A stretch of DNA of 18,987 nt from NCBI GenBank assembly GCA_020853255.1, contig JADYZI010000407.1, positions 1-18,987 on the forward strand. Reading direction: 5' to 3'. This DNA is from Acidobacteriota bacterium. GTDB lineage: Bacteria; Acidobacteriota; Blastocatellia; Pyrinomonadales; Pyrinomonadaceae. Within the stretch, counting starts at the first letter, position 1, and each line of letters starts with the position of its first letter. The notes beneath the pieces are model-generated. The model was not told the origin of the DNA. It ran no database searches and saw nothing but the letters and a program-made list of their open reading frames with translations. Positions 6,191-13,240 of the stretch are shown piece by piece. The translations under genes and the position numbers were made by a program.

Positions 6191-7525
6191 ATGGCCCGAC
6201 TGCTAAAGATCGCCGCCGCGTTCGCACTTATAACAATACAGGTGTGCTCGCTTTTTGGCGCCGAATCAGAGGCCGTGGCAGAACGGGGCGAATCGCAGCC
6301 CGCCCTACGCTGGCGTTCCAAGGTGATCACTGTTTCCCTATCTACATCACTTCTCAGGCCCGCAGCGAACGTGAAAGGTGGAAGTGATGTGGTCGATGCG
6401 GTCCGCCGAAGCCTCAAGACATGGGAAAACGCCAGCGGTGTATCCTTTCGTGTGGTATTTTCGGACCGGCAAGACGTCAGCCCGCAGGGATCTGTCGGCG
6501 ATGGAGTGAGCCTGATCACGGTTGCCCCGACCGCTGAAAATGCGCTCTTATTTGCAAAGAGCGCTGAGACGGTTGCCGCGACGACCCGTGTATTTTTTGA
6601 TGGACGCGGCCGCATTTCCGAGGCAGACATCGTACTGAATCCGTATCAGCAATTTTCGACTGACGGCACATTCGGCACCTTTGACCTGGAATCGGCCTTT
6701 ACCCATGAAATAGGCCATGTTCTAGGCCTTGAGCATTCGCCTGTGCGTGGGTCCACGATGTACGAGACCTCTGGAAAGAACGGCCTATTCGGGCTTCAGG
6801 ATCTTTCGCACCGCACACTTGCTGAAATTGACCGCGCGGCCGTGCGGGCAAAGTACGGAGCGCCGGCGGATGAAGATTGCTGCGGGACCGTTTCAGCAAA
6901 GATCTTAATGGCTGGCGGCCGCCCGGCAGCGGACGTTGAGGTTTGGCTGGAAGACCGCGGATCCGGAAAGGTCGTATCAGAATCGGTTACCGGCACTGAC
7001 GGCATGGCGGAGTTTGGCGGTATTCCGAGCGGGAATTATTCGGTTTTTGCTACACGCCCCGATGGGGCAAAAAAAGCGATTCCGATGCAGGAACTCGATC
7101 CGGTCGAGGTATCGGCTGGCGGCACAACTTCGTTCGCGAAAAAGCTCGAACTACGCCCGGATGACCTTGATGTGAAATACACTGGTTTTAACGGGCAGCT
7201 TACGCTCAGTTCAGTGCCGATAAATCCCGGAAAGAGCTACACGATCTATGTCGGCGGCCGCAATCTGAAACCCAAGGGCGTTAAGATCAGTTTCAGTTCA
7301 CCCTTTTTGGAAGTAACGCCGGGATCGATAGTGGCGCACGATTATGGCGAGGGGCTTGGCGTTCTTAGCTTTGAGGTACAGGCCGACACCCGAACTCCCG
7401 TCGGGGAATACACGATCTTTGTTGAATCTGCATCAGGGGCTCGATCAGCCATCGTGGGCGGCATTTCGGTCCGCACCTTCGCCAACTCGTTTAGTAACTT
7501 CATTTTCGACAATAAGTTACAATAG
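6191..7525 (+). CDS. Secreted matrixin (M10-like) zinc metalloprotease with C-terminal accessory domains (444 aa)
   Basis: The signal peptide is at residues 1-24 (LLKIAAAFALITIQVCSLFGA). The catalytic domain runs over about 38-223. HEIGHVLGLEH at 172-182 gives zinc ligands His172, His176 and His182 and catalytic Glu173, and STM (188-190) is the expected Met-turn of metzincins. An upstream strand segment (ADIVLNPYQQFSTDGTFGTFDLESAF) matches the usual matrixin approach to the active site. Residues 232-290 look like a carboxypeptidase-regulatory/Cna-B-like beta-sandwich (ILMAGGRPAADVEVWLED...TGTDGMAEFGGIPSGNYSV), and 325-430 like another Ig-like unit. No prodomain cysteine switch was seen. It starts 10 bases after the two-TM gene and is probably the last gene of the export locus. 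Substrate unknown; an extracellular-matrix protein is one guess. Confidence 0.88.
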   Translation: MARLLKIAAAFALITIQVCSLFGAESEAVAERGESQPALRWRSKVITVSLSTSLLRPAANVKGGSDVVDAVRRSLKTWENASGVSFRVVFSDRQDVSPQGSVGDGVSLITVAPTAENALLFAKSAETVAATTRVFFDGRGRISEADIVLNPYQQFSTDGTFGTFDLESAFTHEIGHVLGLEHSPVRGSTMYETSGKNGLFGLQDLSHRTLAEIDRAAVRAKYGAPADEDCCGTVSAKILMAGGRPAADVEVWLEDRGSGKVVSESVTGTDGMAEFGGIPSGNYSVFATRPDGAKKAIPMQELDPVEVSAGGTTSFAKKLELRPDDLDVKYTGFNGQLTLSSVPINPGKSYTIYVGGRNLKPKGVKISFSSPFLEVTPGSIVAHDYGEGLGVLSFEVQADTRTPVGEYTIFVESASGARSAIVGGISVRTFANSFSNFIFDNKLQ

Positions 7526-7572
7526 ATATTTTGGCTATTGCAATTGGTTGGCCATTTATGCATAATCTCTGT

Positions 7573-7654
7573 GTTCACCTCCCCGGTGAACATCCGGTCA
7601 CGAGGGGTGAGGACTTGTGACCAAACAGGGCGGCGGTGTGGGAGACGCCGCCCT
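7573..7654 (+). ncRNA. Three-hairpin element after the matrixin gene (terminator or structured RNA)
   Basis: Three perfect stems follow one another. The first is GTTCACC/GGTGAAC (7573-7579 with 7585-7591, loop TCCCC). The second is GGTCAC/GTGACC (7596-7601 with 7617-7622, 15-base loop containing GGGG). The third is AGGGCGGCG/CGCCGCCCT (7627-7635 with 7646-7654). The CCCC of loop 1 could pair with the GGGG of loop 2 as a kissing contact. The third hairpin is followed by ATATCATTTT, so it may be the terminator of the export locus. No known riboswitch class was recognised. Confidence 0.4.
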
Positions 7655-7686
7655 ATATCATTTTAGGGGCTTTATTTTTCAATTAC

Positions 7687-7715
7687 TTGACCGAACTGAG
7701 ATTTGTCGGGATACT
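7687..7715 (+). promoter_or_regulatory. Sigma70-type promoter upstream of the permease
   Basis: TTGACC (7687-7692), a 17-base spacer and GATACT (7710-7715) match the consensus at five and four positions of six. It lies just after the three-hairpin element and reads toward the permease at 8075, leaving a leader of about 350 bases that includes the broken small ORF. Confidence 0.6.
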
Positions 7716-7736
7716 GAATGTTATGCTGCGGCGCTC

Positions 7737-8046
7737 ATGATTGAGTCGCTGGTTTTTTTTTGAGCCGGTACTCGGGCGAGACCCGGAAGATCGGCTTTTC
7801 GCTTTGGATTTAAGATTTTTGTTCTTGCGGGCTGATACCTGGCTGGAGCAAACGCGCGATTTGACAATTTCTTGTGCCGAAGCCGCATCGGCGTTGATGC
7901 GGCGCGGGGGAACCAAATATTTGGGGCGAATCAAGATCGAGGAACACTTTCAGAGTTCCAGCCCGTCAGCTAACCTCGTAGGCGTTTTTGAAAGACATGC
8001 CGTTTTGACGGGACAATTGGATTTGTACTGGCCGTTCACGCGATGA
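7737..8046 (+). pseudogene. Possible small ORF interrupted at a nine-T run
   Basis: From TTG 7741 the frame is open for 101 codons (ending [20 protein letters not shown]). Codon positions look partly protein-like (many G in first position), but there is no Shine-Dalgarno and no family I recognise. An ATG at 7737, 22 bases after the -10 of the promoter at 7687-7715, is in the frame that stops at once after the run of nine T (7753-7761). Removing one T would join this ATG to the long frame. Either the ORF is decayed, expressed by slippage, a sequencing error, or simply not coding; the remainder would be the leader of the permease gene. Confidence 0.25.
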
Positions 8047-8074
8047 CTTGCGATGGCGGCCTTTTAGTTTGAAT

Positions 8075-10093
8075 ATGGTCCGAAAGGAACACGGTTGGTT
8101 TCACCGCTGGCTTTACAATGGCGTACCCGAGGTAGAAGGCCCGCACGAACCGGAAGGCCGCCATCACAGCCACCCCTGGTGGAAAGTGATGTGCCTCACC
8201 GGCGTCGATTACTTCTCAACCCTCGGCTATCAGCCGGGCATCGCCTTTCTTGCCGCCGGAATTCTCTCGCCAGTCGCGACGTTCGTACTCGTGCTTTTGA
8301 CCCTTTTCGGTGCACTCCCTATTTATCGGCGCGTAGCCCAGGAAAGCCCTCACGGCGAAGGTTCGATCGCTATGCTGGAGGCCTTGCTTTCCCGCTGGAA
8401 AGGCAAACTCTTTGTCCTCGTCCTCCTCGGGTTTGTAGCGACCGACTTTGTTATCACGATCACCCTTTCGGCTGCTGACGCCACCGCCCACGTACTTGAA
8501 AACCCTTTCATTCAGGATTCGATGCCGTTTCTCGATCATCCGGTTATCGTAACCCTCGTCCTTATATCTCTGCTTGGCGCCGTTTTTCTCAAGGGATTCA
8601 AGGAGGCGATAGGTATCGCCGTTTTCCTGGTCGGCGTTTATCTGGTGCTCAACGTAGTGGTCATCGGGGTTGGCCTGTACGAGGTTGTGACCCACCCGAT
8701 CCTATTTAACGATTGGCAGACAATGCTTTTCAGAACAAAAGCATCGTTTGGCGGGTTTGAGACAGTTGGGCTGATGGGCATAATCCTTGTCTCGCTGGTC
8801 AGTTTCCCAAAACTTGCACTTGGACTTTCGGGTTTCGAGACGGGTGTTGCGGTCATGCCGATCGTTGAAAGCCCAAACCGTATCGAAAAGACCCGAAAGC
8901 TTCTTGCCACGGCCGCTATCATCATGAGCTTTTTGCTGATCGGCAGCAGCCTTGCAACCAGCGTTCTGATCCCTGAAAAAGAATTCTGCCCGCAGATCGA
9001 TTGTGCCGATACCGAAAGGCTTCATGAACTGCCAGATTTCTGCGCCTGCGGAATGGAGAAGGGCAAGGCGAATGGCCGCGCGCTTGCCTATATCGCGCAC
9101 GATAAATTCGGCGAGTTATTTGGGTCAAGCGTTGGCAATATTTTTGGAACCATCTATGACGTCAGCACGATCCTGATACTCTGGTTTGCCGGTGCCTCGG
9201 CTATGGCCGGACTGTTGAACATCGTTCCGCGATATCTGCCGCGTTACGGCATGGCCCCGGATTGGGCCCGGGCGACGCGGCCGCTGGTACTCGTCTTTAC
9301 CGGAATATGCTTTGCAGTTACGATCGCCTTTTCCGCGGACGTCGATGCCCAGGGCGGGGCCTATGCAACGGGTGTGCTTTTCCTTATTTCGTCTGCAGCC
9401 GTCGCGGTCGCTCTCTCGGCGTTTCGCCAGGAAAACAAATGGCGTTGGGCCTACGCATTCATCGCGCTGGTTTTTATTTACACAACGCTGACGAACATTA
9501 TCGAACGGCCTGACGGCATCAAGATCGCATCGTTGTTCATCTTTGCGATAATTGCCTCATCGTTCGTGTCGAGGGCGATGCGAACGACCGAGCTGAGAAT
9601 TGACAAGATCGAACTTGATGATGCCGCGCAAGGATTCATCGATGATCTTTCGGCCGAGGGCGAGATCCGAATCGTGACCAACCGCCGCGAGGTCGGAAAC
9701 GTTAGCGAATACCGCTTTAAGGAACACGAAAAGCGGATCGACAATCATATTCCCTCGACCGATCCGATTCTTTTTTATGAAATTGAAACTGGTGACGCCT
9801 CGGAGTTTACAGGTAAATTGATGATTCGCGGGTACGATGTTGAGGGCTACCGAGTCCTGCGCACACAGGCGCCGGCCGTTCCGAATGCGATCGCGGCGTT
9901 CCTGTTATTTATTCGCGACCGGACCGGACGCGTGCCGCATGTGTATTTTGGCTGGAGCGAGGGAAATCCGATAATGTACCTTGCACGCTACCTGTTGTTT
10001 GGCGAAGGCGACACGGCCCCGGTCACGCGCGAGATCCTCAGGCAGGCCGAGCCTGACCCTGAACTGCGTCCAAATGTACACGTGGGCGGGTAA
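8075..10093 (+). CDS. APC-superfamily permease with soluble C-terminal domain (672 aa)
   Basis: About 12 hydrophobic helices fill residues 35-490, beginning [23 protein letters not shown], an unwound TM1 with small residues typical of amino acid/polyamine/cation (APC) transporters, followed by [20 protein letters not shown] after TM2. A cysteine-bearing loop ([22 protein letters not shown]) lies between TM7 and TM8. After the last helix comes a soluble region of about 170 residues ([23 protein letters not shown]...[24 protein letters not shown]), probably cytoplasmic and perhaps regulatory. Its general plan resembles KimA-type potassium and amino acid permeases, but no substrate residue decides. 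ATG 8075 fits the topology; TTG 8048 is the alternative. No strong Shine-Dalgarno. Transcription probably begins at the promoter near 7687. Confidence 0.82.
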   Translation: MVRKEHGWFHRWLYNGVPEVEGPHEPEGRHHSHPWWKVMCLTGVDYFSTLGYQPGIAFLAAGILSPVATFVLVLLTLFGALPIYRRVAQESPHGEGSIAMLEALLSRWKGKLFVLVLLGFVATDFVITITLSAADATAHVLENPFIQDSMPFLDHPVIVTLVLISLLGAVFLKGFKEAIGIAVFLVGVYLVLNVVVIGVGLYEVVTHPILFNDWQTMLFRTKASFGGFETVGLMGIILVSLVSFPKLALGLSGFETGVAVMPIVESPNRIEKTRKLLATAAIIMSFLLIGSSLATSVLIPEKEFCPQIDCADTERLHELPDFCACGMEKGKANGRALAYIAHDKFGELFGSSVGNIFGTIYDVSTILILWFAGASAMAGLLNIVPRYLPRYGMAPDWARATRPLVLVFTGICFAVTIAFSADVDAQGGAYATGVLFLISSAAVAVALSAFRQENKWRWAYAFIALVFIYTTLTNIIERPDGIKIASLFIFAIIASSFVSRAMRTTELRIDKIELDDAAQGFIDDLSAEGEIRIVTNRREVGNVSEYRFKEHEKRIDNHIPSTDPILFYEIETGDASEFTGKLMIRGYDVEGYRVLRTQAPAVPNAIAAFLLFIRDRTGRVPHVYFGWSEGNPIMYLARYLLFGEGDTAPVTREILRQAEPDPELRPNVHVGG

Positions 10094-10107
10094 CTAAGAG
10101 CTGTTAT

Positions 10108-10485
10108 CTATTCGGTGTGGCCGTTCAGGATCGACGGATTGAGTTCGAGGAAGCAGGAGCGGCAATAAACAGGGCGACCCTGCGACGGGTAGAACGGTAC
10201 GGTCGTCGGCTCGCCGCATTTGGCGCAGCTTACCGACACCTCAATGCGCTGCCGCACACCGGACGCCTGCGCCGCGGCGATCGCCGCCAGGCGTTCATTC
10301 TTTGCCTGTTTGCAGTCTTTGCAGCGCTTGGGCGGATTCTGCAGGTTCTTGTCGCGAAAAAATGCTTGCTCGCCAGCCGTCCAGACGAAGGACCTGGCGC
10401 AATCGATGCATACAATATCGCGGTCTGTGATCTCATTCTCACCCGCGGGAACTTCCGATCCATCGGCTACTTCGCTAACGGACAT
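10108..10485 (-). CDS. Double zinc-ribbon protein (zf-trcl type), 125 aa
   Basis: Four CxxC knuckles are visible. Cys26/Cys29 with Cys55/Cys58 (IVCIDCARSFVWTAGEQAFFRDKNLQNPPKRCKDC) is the pattern of the probable-zinc-ribbon family zf-trcl, and Cys87/Cys90 with Cys108/Cys111 (SCAKCGEPTTVPFYPSQGRPVYCRSC) forms a second ribbon. Such proteins occur widely in Chloroflexota, Firmicutes and Acidobacteriota and may bind nucleic acid; their role is not established. The AAGGAGGG Shine-Dalgarno is the strongest in the window. The leader is about 180 bases long from the candidate promoter at 10674-10700 and holds a 31-codon ORF overlapping the start. The gene ends only 14 bases from the permease stop, convergently. 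Confidence 0.85.
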   Translation of the reverse strand: MSVSEVADGSEVPAGENEITDRDIVCIDCARSFVWTAGEQAFFRDKNLQNPPKRCKDCKQAKNERLAAIAAAQASGVRQRIEVSVSCAKCGEPTTVPFYPSQGRPVYCRSCFLELNPSILNGHTE

Positions 10486-10673
10486 ATTAAACCCTCCTTG
10501 TCCATTCTCACTGTTCGCTTGGATAAAACGGCCAATAGATAGATATCTTCGGAACTTTTCATCGTAAGCCGACGCGATCTCGACTGATCGAAAATTTGCC
10601 CCTCATGTAGTAGATTGGGTTGTAGGTTTCGGGGATTTTCGTGAGGCCGAGCGCGACCTTTGTCAATTGAGAC

Positions 10674-10700
10674 CCTATAACTATCAGGTGGCAGTGTCAA
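10674..10700 (-). promoter_or_regulatory. Candidate promoter of the zinc-ribbon gene
   Basis: On the minus strand TTGACA (perfect -35, 10695-10700) is followed after 15 bases by TATAGG (10674-10679). The spacing is short. The -35 overlaps that of the divergent purD promoter, so the two may compete for polymerase. Confidence 0.4.
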
Positions 10701-10722
10701 GCCAGGCCCGATGCATTATTAT
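10694..10722 (+). promoter_or_regulatory. Candidate sigma70-type promoter of purD
   Basis: GTGTCA (10694-10699), a 17-base spacer and TATTAT (10717-10722) match the consensus at four and five of six positions. The start should be near 10730, giving a leader of about 23 bases without Shine-Dalgarno before the purD ATG at 10753. No purine-riboswitch-like structure fits in so short a leader. Confidence 0.5.
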
Positions 10723-10752
10723 AGTACGTTATCTTAAGATCACAAAATTTTT

Positions 10753-12048
10753 ATGAATATTCTCGTCATTGGGTCGGGCGGCCGCGAACATGCGATATGC
10801 GGGGCATTTGCCAGGAGCAAGGGTGTAAAAAAAATGATTTGTGTACCCGGTAATGCCGGGATTGCGGAGATCGCGGAATGTGTCCCGATCATGCCGGATG
10901 AGATCGAACGCCTTGCGGACTTTGCATTGGAGAAGGGAATTGACCTTACATTTGTTGGCGGCGAAACTGCTCTTGCGCTTGGCATCGTGGACGCGTTCGA
11001 GTCTCGCGGCCTAAAGGTCATCGGCGCATCAAAAAAAGCCGCTCAACTCGAGGCAAGCAAAGTGTTTGCCAAAGACTTTATGAAACGCCACGGTGTTCCA
11101 ACGGCTGAATACGCTGTTGCGAACTCGGGTGCGGACGCGGTTTCGATTCTCGAATCGGGTGCTTTCGGCGGCCCGGGAGCGCCGGTTGTTGTTAAGGCGG
11201 ACGGCCTCGCCGCGGGCAAAGGCGTCGTGGTCGCGTCGGATCGCGCTGAAGCGGTTGCCGCGATCGAAGATCTTGGATCGATCGCGGGCAGTGAGGCCGC
11301 ATCGAAGATAGTTCTGGAAGAATGCCTTACGGGCCGCGAGGTCTCGCTGCTTATGTTTGCCGACGGCGAAGACTTTGCCCTAATGCCGCCGACTCGCGAC
11401 CACAAGCGCATCGGCGAAGGCGACACCGGCCCGAATACCGGCGGCATGGGGACATTCACTGACGATTCGCTGCTTAGTGAAGATCAACTCGCCGAAATTG
11501 TCGAGACGATCATCCGCCCAACCCTGCGCGACTGCATCGCCGAAGGATTTCCGTTTCGCGGAATTCTATTCCTCGGCCTGATGATGACCGATCGTGGGCC
11601 GAAGCTCCTCGAATACAACGTCCGTTTTGGCGACCCTGAGACGCAATCAATTCTCGTTAGGCTCGAAACAGATATCGTTGATATTTGCGAAGCAATGCTT
11701 GCTGCAAGATTGAACGAAATCGATATTCGCTGGCGGCCGGGGAATTCTGCGACGGTTGTCCTCGCGGCCGAAGGGTATCCGCTGGACCCGCGTAAAGGCG
11801 ATACGATCTCCGGACTGGAACAAGCCGACGCAGTTCCCGGCGTAACGGTCTTTCACGCCGGAACTGCAAGCGACAACGGGAAGCTTGTCACCTCGGGCGG
11901 GCGAGTTCTCGGAGTTACAGCTGTTGGCGGCTCGCTTGACGAGGCTTTACTACAAGCCTATTCAGCCGTCGCTTCTATCTCATGGAACGGGATGCAGTTT
12001 CGCAGAGATATTGGAAGAACGATTCCAACGGGAGCCGGAGCAGGCTAA
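10753..12048 (+). CDS. purD: Phosphoribosylamine--glycine ligase (GAR synthetase)
   Basis: It catalyses step two of de novo purine synthesis: 5-phosphoribosylamine + glycine + ATP gives glycinamide ribonucleotide. At 431 aa it has the normal length. Visible features are the N-terminal nucleotide-fold motif MNILVIGSGGREHA (1-14), VGGETALALG in the N domain, the ATP-grasp lysine segment KADGLAAGKG (148-157), PTRDHKRIGEGDTGPNTGGMG, and the metal/substrate motif LEYNVRFGDPETQ (about 286-298), followed by a standard C domain. No frameshift or fusion is seen; the enzyme stands alone, with no other purine gene adjacent. It is transcribed from its own promoter divergently from the zinc-ribbon gene and converges on the VOC gene. 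Confidence 0.96.
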   Translation: MNILVIGSGGREHAICGAFARSKGVKKMICVPGNAGIAEIAECVPIMPDEIERLADFALEKGIDLTFVGGETALALGIVDAFESRGLKVIGASKKAAQLEASKVFAKDFMKRHGVPTAEYAVANSGADAVSILESGAFGGPGAPVVVKADGLAAGKGVVVASDRAEAVAAIEDLGSIAGSEAASKIVLEECLTGREVSLLMFADGEDFALMPPTRDHKRIGEGDTGPNTGGMGTFTDDSLLSEDQLAEIVETIIRPTLRDCIAEGFPFRGILFLGLMMTDRGPKLLEYNVRFGDPETQSILVRLETDIVDICEAMLAARLNEIDIRWRPGNSATVVLAAEGYPLDPRKGDTISGLEQADAVPGVTVFHAGTASDNGKLVTSGGRVLGVTAVGGSLDEALLQAYSAVASISWNGMQFRRDIGRTIPTGAGAG

Positions 12049-12116
12049 AGTGAACTCCGGCATCTTGATGCGTCCGAACCTCAGTCAAGTGTAAGAAGAA
12101 TATCAATTGTCGAAGA

Positions 12117-12590
12117 TCAAGTGTTACCTATCGGATCCTTTCGGGACGTCTGCTGCCCGAGCTGTTCGGCAAGGCCGATCAGAATACCTTCAGGGCCGCG
12201 GATGTAGCAGAGCCGATATGCGTTCTCGTATTGGACGACTTCGCCGACGAGTTTTGCACCTCGCTTGCCGAGCTGTTCGAGCGTATCGTCAAGGTCTTCA
12301 ACCGCAAACATTACGCGCAGATACCCGAGAGCGTTTACAGGCGCGTTGCGATGATCGGCAATCACGGGCGGAGCAAGGAATCGGGACAATTCGAGCCGGC
12401 TATGGCCGTCCGGCGTACGCATCATTGCGATCTCGACGCTCTGCGTGCCTAGTCCCGTAACCCGCCCGGCCCATTCTCCTTCGACCATTGCGCGCCCTTC
12501 AAACTCGAGGCCTAGTTCTGTAAAGAAATCAATGGCGGCATCCAGGTCTTCAACCACGATGCCGACGTTGTCCATTCGCTTGACTGTCAT
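12117..12590 (-). CDS. VOC-superfamily (glyoxalase/bleomycin-resistance fold) protein, 157 aa
   Basis: Two beta-alpha-beta-beta-beta units are recognisable: residues 4-72 (VKRMDNVGIVVEDLDAAIDFFTELGLEFEGR...SRLELSRF) and 88-142 (LGYLRVMFAVEDLDDTLEQLGKRGAKLVGEV...RGPEGILIGLAE). The start MTVKRMDN has an AAAGGAGA Shine-Dalgarno; a longer frame to 12689 is rejected because the extra stretch is unlike the family. In metal-dependent VOC enzymes a His usually opens each unit. Here the positions read Asn8 and Arg92, while Glu67 and Glu141 are kept, so the metal site looks incomplete and glyoxalase I activity is doubtful. Function unknown; lyase, dioxygenase-like or binding roles are possible. Confidence 0.85.
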   Translation of the reverse strand: MTVKRMDNVGIVVEDLDAAIDFFTELGLEFEGRAMVEGEWAGRVTGLGTQSVEIAMMRTPDGHSRLELSRFLAPPVIADHRNAPVNALGYLRVMFAVEDLDDTLEQLGKRGAKLVGEVVQYENAYRLCYIRGPEGILIGLAEQLGQQTSRKDPIGNT

Positions 12591-12713
12591 GATGTCTCCT
12601 TTGTTTAGCCACTCGCGCATCAGCTGCGGCCCCATGGCGAGGCCGCCGCATCTGCGCCCGAAAGATGTCCGCGGCGGCCGGGCCCACAAGGGACCGGCAG
12701 ATGCCTGCGCTGG

Positions 12714-13145
12714 TTAGACCGTGTGCGGATCTCTTGGTCGATCGTATCGAAGGAGCAAAAGCGCAGGAACCGCCCACGACAGATTTGTCAGTCCGTACCA
12801 ACCCAACAACGGTGCGAGCACAACGAAGAAGCCTAGGGCACCAAGATATCCGAGTCTGCGAAGCTCCGTCCGTGCGAACATTGAAAGCCCGACCGAGACC
12901 TCGAACAGGATCACGCAAACGATAAGGAATGTCGGGTGAGGCGTTGCCGCCAGTGTAGCGAATTCGCGGTATCGCGCGAGTGGGGACAAGGCGGTCAGGC
13001 GCTGTAACTCTAAGGCCGGAGCGTGAAGAGTCACGAGAGCATTGTAGCAAGCACCGATAAGGAATACGAGCGCGAGCATTCCCCGACCGATGACGAGCGA
13101 TCGTGAGCGAGTCGCGTCTGCAGAAGACTCAGCTTGGTTGGGCAT
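12714..13145 (-). CDS. DoxX-like four-TM membrane protein (143 aa)
   Basis: After a polar N-terminus (MPNQAESSADATRSRS) four hydrophobic helices are visible at about 17-40, 67-90, 96-115 and 118-133, with the layout and size of DoxX-like inner-membrane proteins. TM1 contains RGMLALVFLIGACYNALV and the C-terminus ends in a short basic tail (RYDRPRDPHTV). DoxX-family members are often linked to redox or sulfur metabolism, but these distant versions have no known function. A fair promoter lies 45-72 bases upstream on the same strand, so it may be transcribed apart from aroC. The VOC gene follows after a 123-base gap. Confidence 0.7.
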   Translation of the reverse strand: MPNQAESSADATRSRSLVIGRGMLALVFLIGACYNALVTLHAPALELQRLTALSPLARYREFATLAATPHPTFLIVCVILFEVSVGLSMFARTELRRLGYLGALGFFVVLAPLLGWYGLTNLSWAVPALLLLRYDRPRDPHTV

Positions 13146-13189
13146 TTTCGCTTGGCGGTCTAATTACTTACAAACACCGACGGTCGTTG

Positions 13190-13217
13190 ATAATACGCCT
13201 GGATCGAGGATCATCAA
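13190..13217 (-). promoter_or_regulatory. Candidate promoter of the DoxX-like gene
   Basis: On the minus strand TTGATG (13212-13217), a 16-base spacer and TATTAT (13190-13195) match at four and five of six positions. It lies between the aroC stop and the DoxX-like ATG at 13145 and would give a leader of about 38 bases. Confidence 0.45.
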
Positions 13218-13240
13218 TGAGTCTTGAGACGGTACGCTGG

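Noticed and set aside
7683..7934. 83-codon minus-strand frame
   Set aside because: Composition is Ser/Arg/Lys-biased and it covers the good plus-strand promoter at 7687-7715; no start signal.
7573..8074. ydaO-type (cyclic di-AMP) riboswitch upstream of the APC permease
   Set aside because: Such riboswitches precede some potassium and amino acid transporters, but none of the conserved ydaO segments I know are visible, and the hairpins lie upstream of the likely transcription start.
12591..12689. N-terminal extension of the VOC protein
   Set aside because: The extra 33 residues are unlike the family and a strong AAAGGAGA Shine-Dalgarno directly precedes the ATG at 12590.
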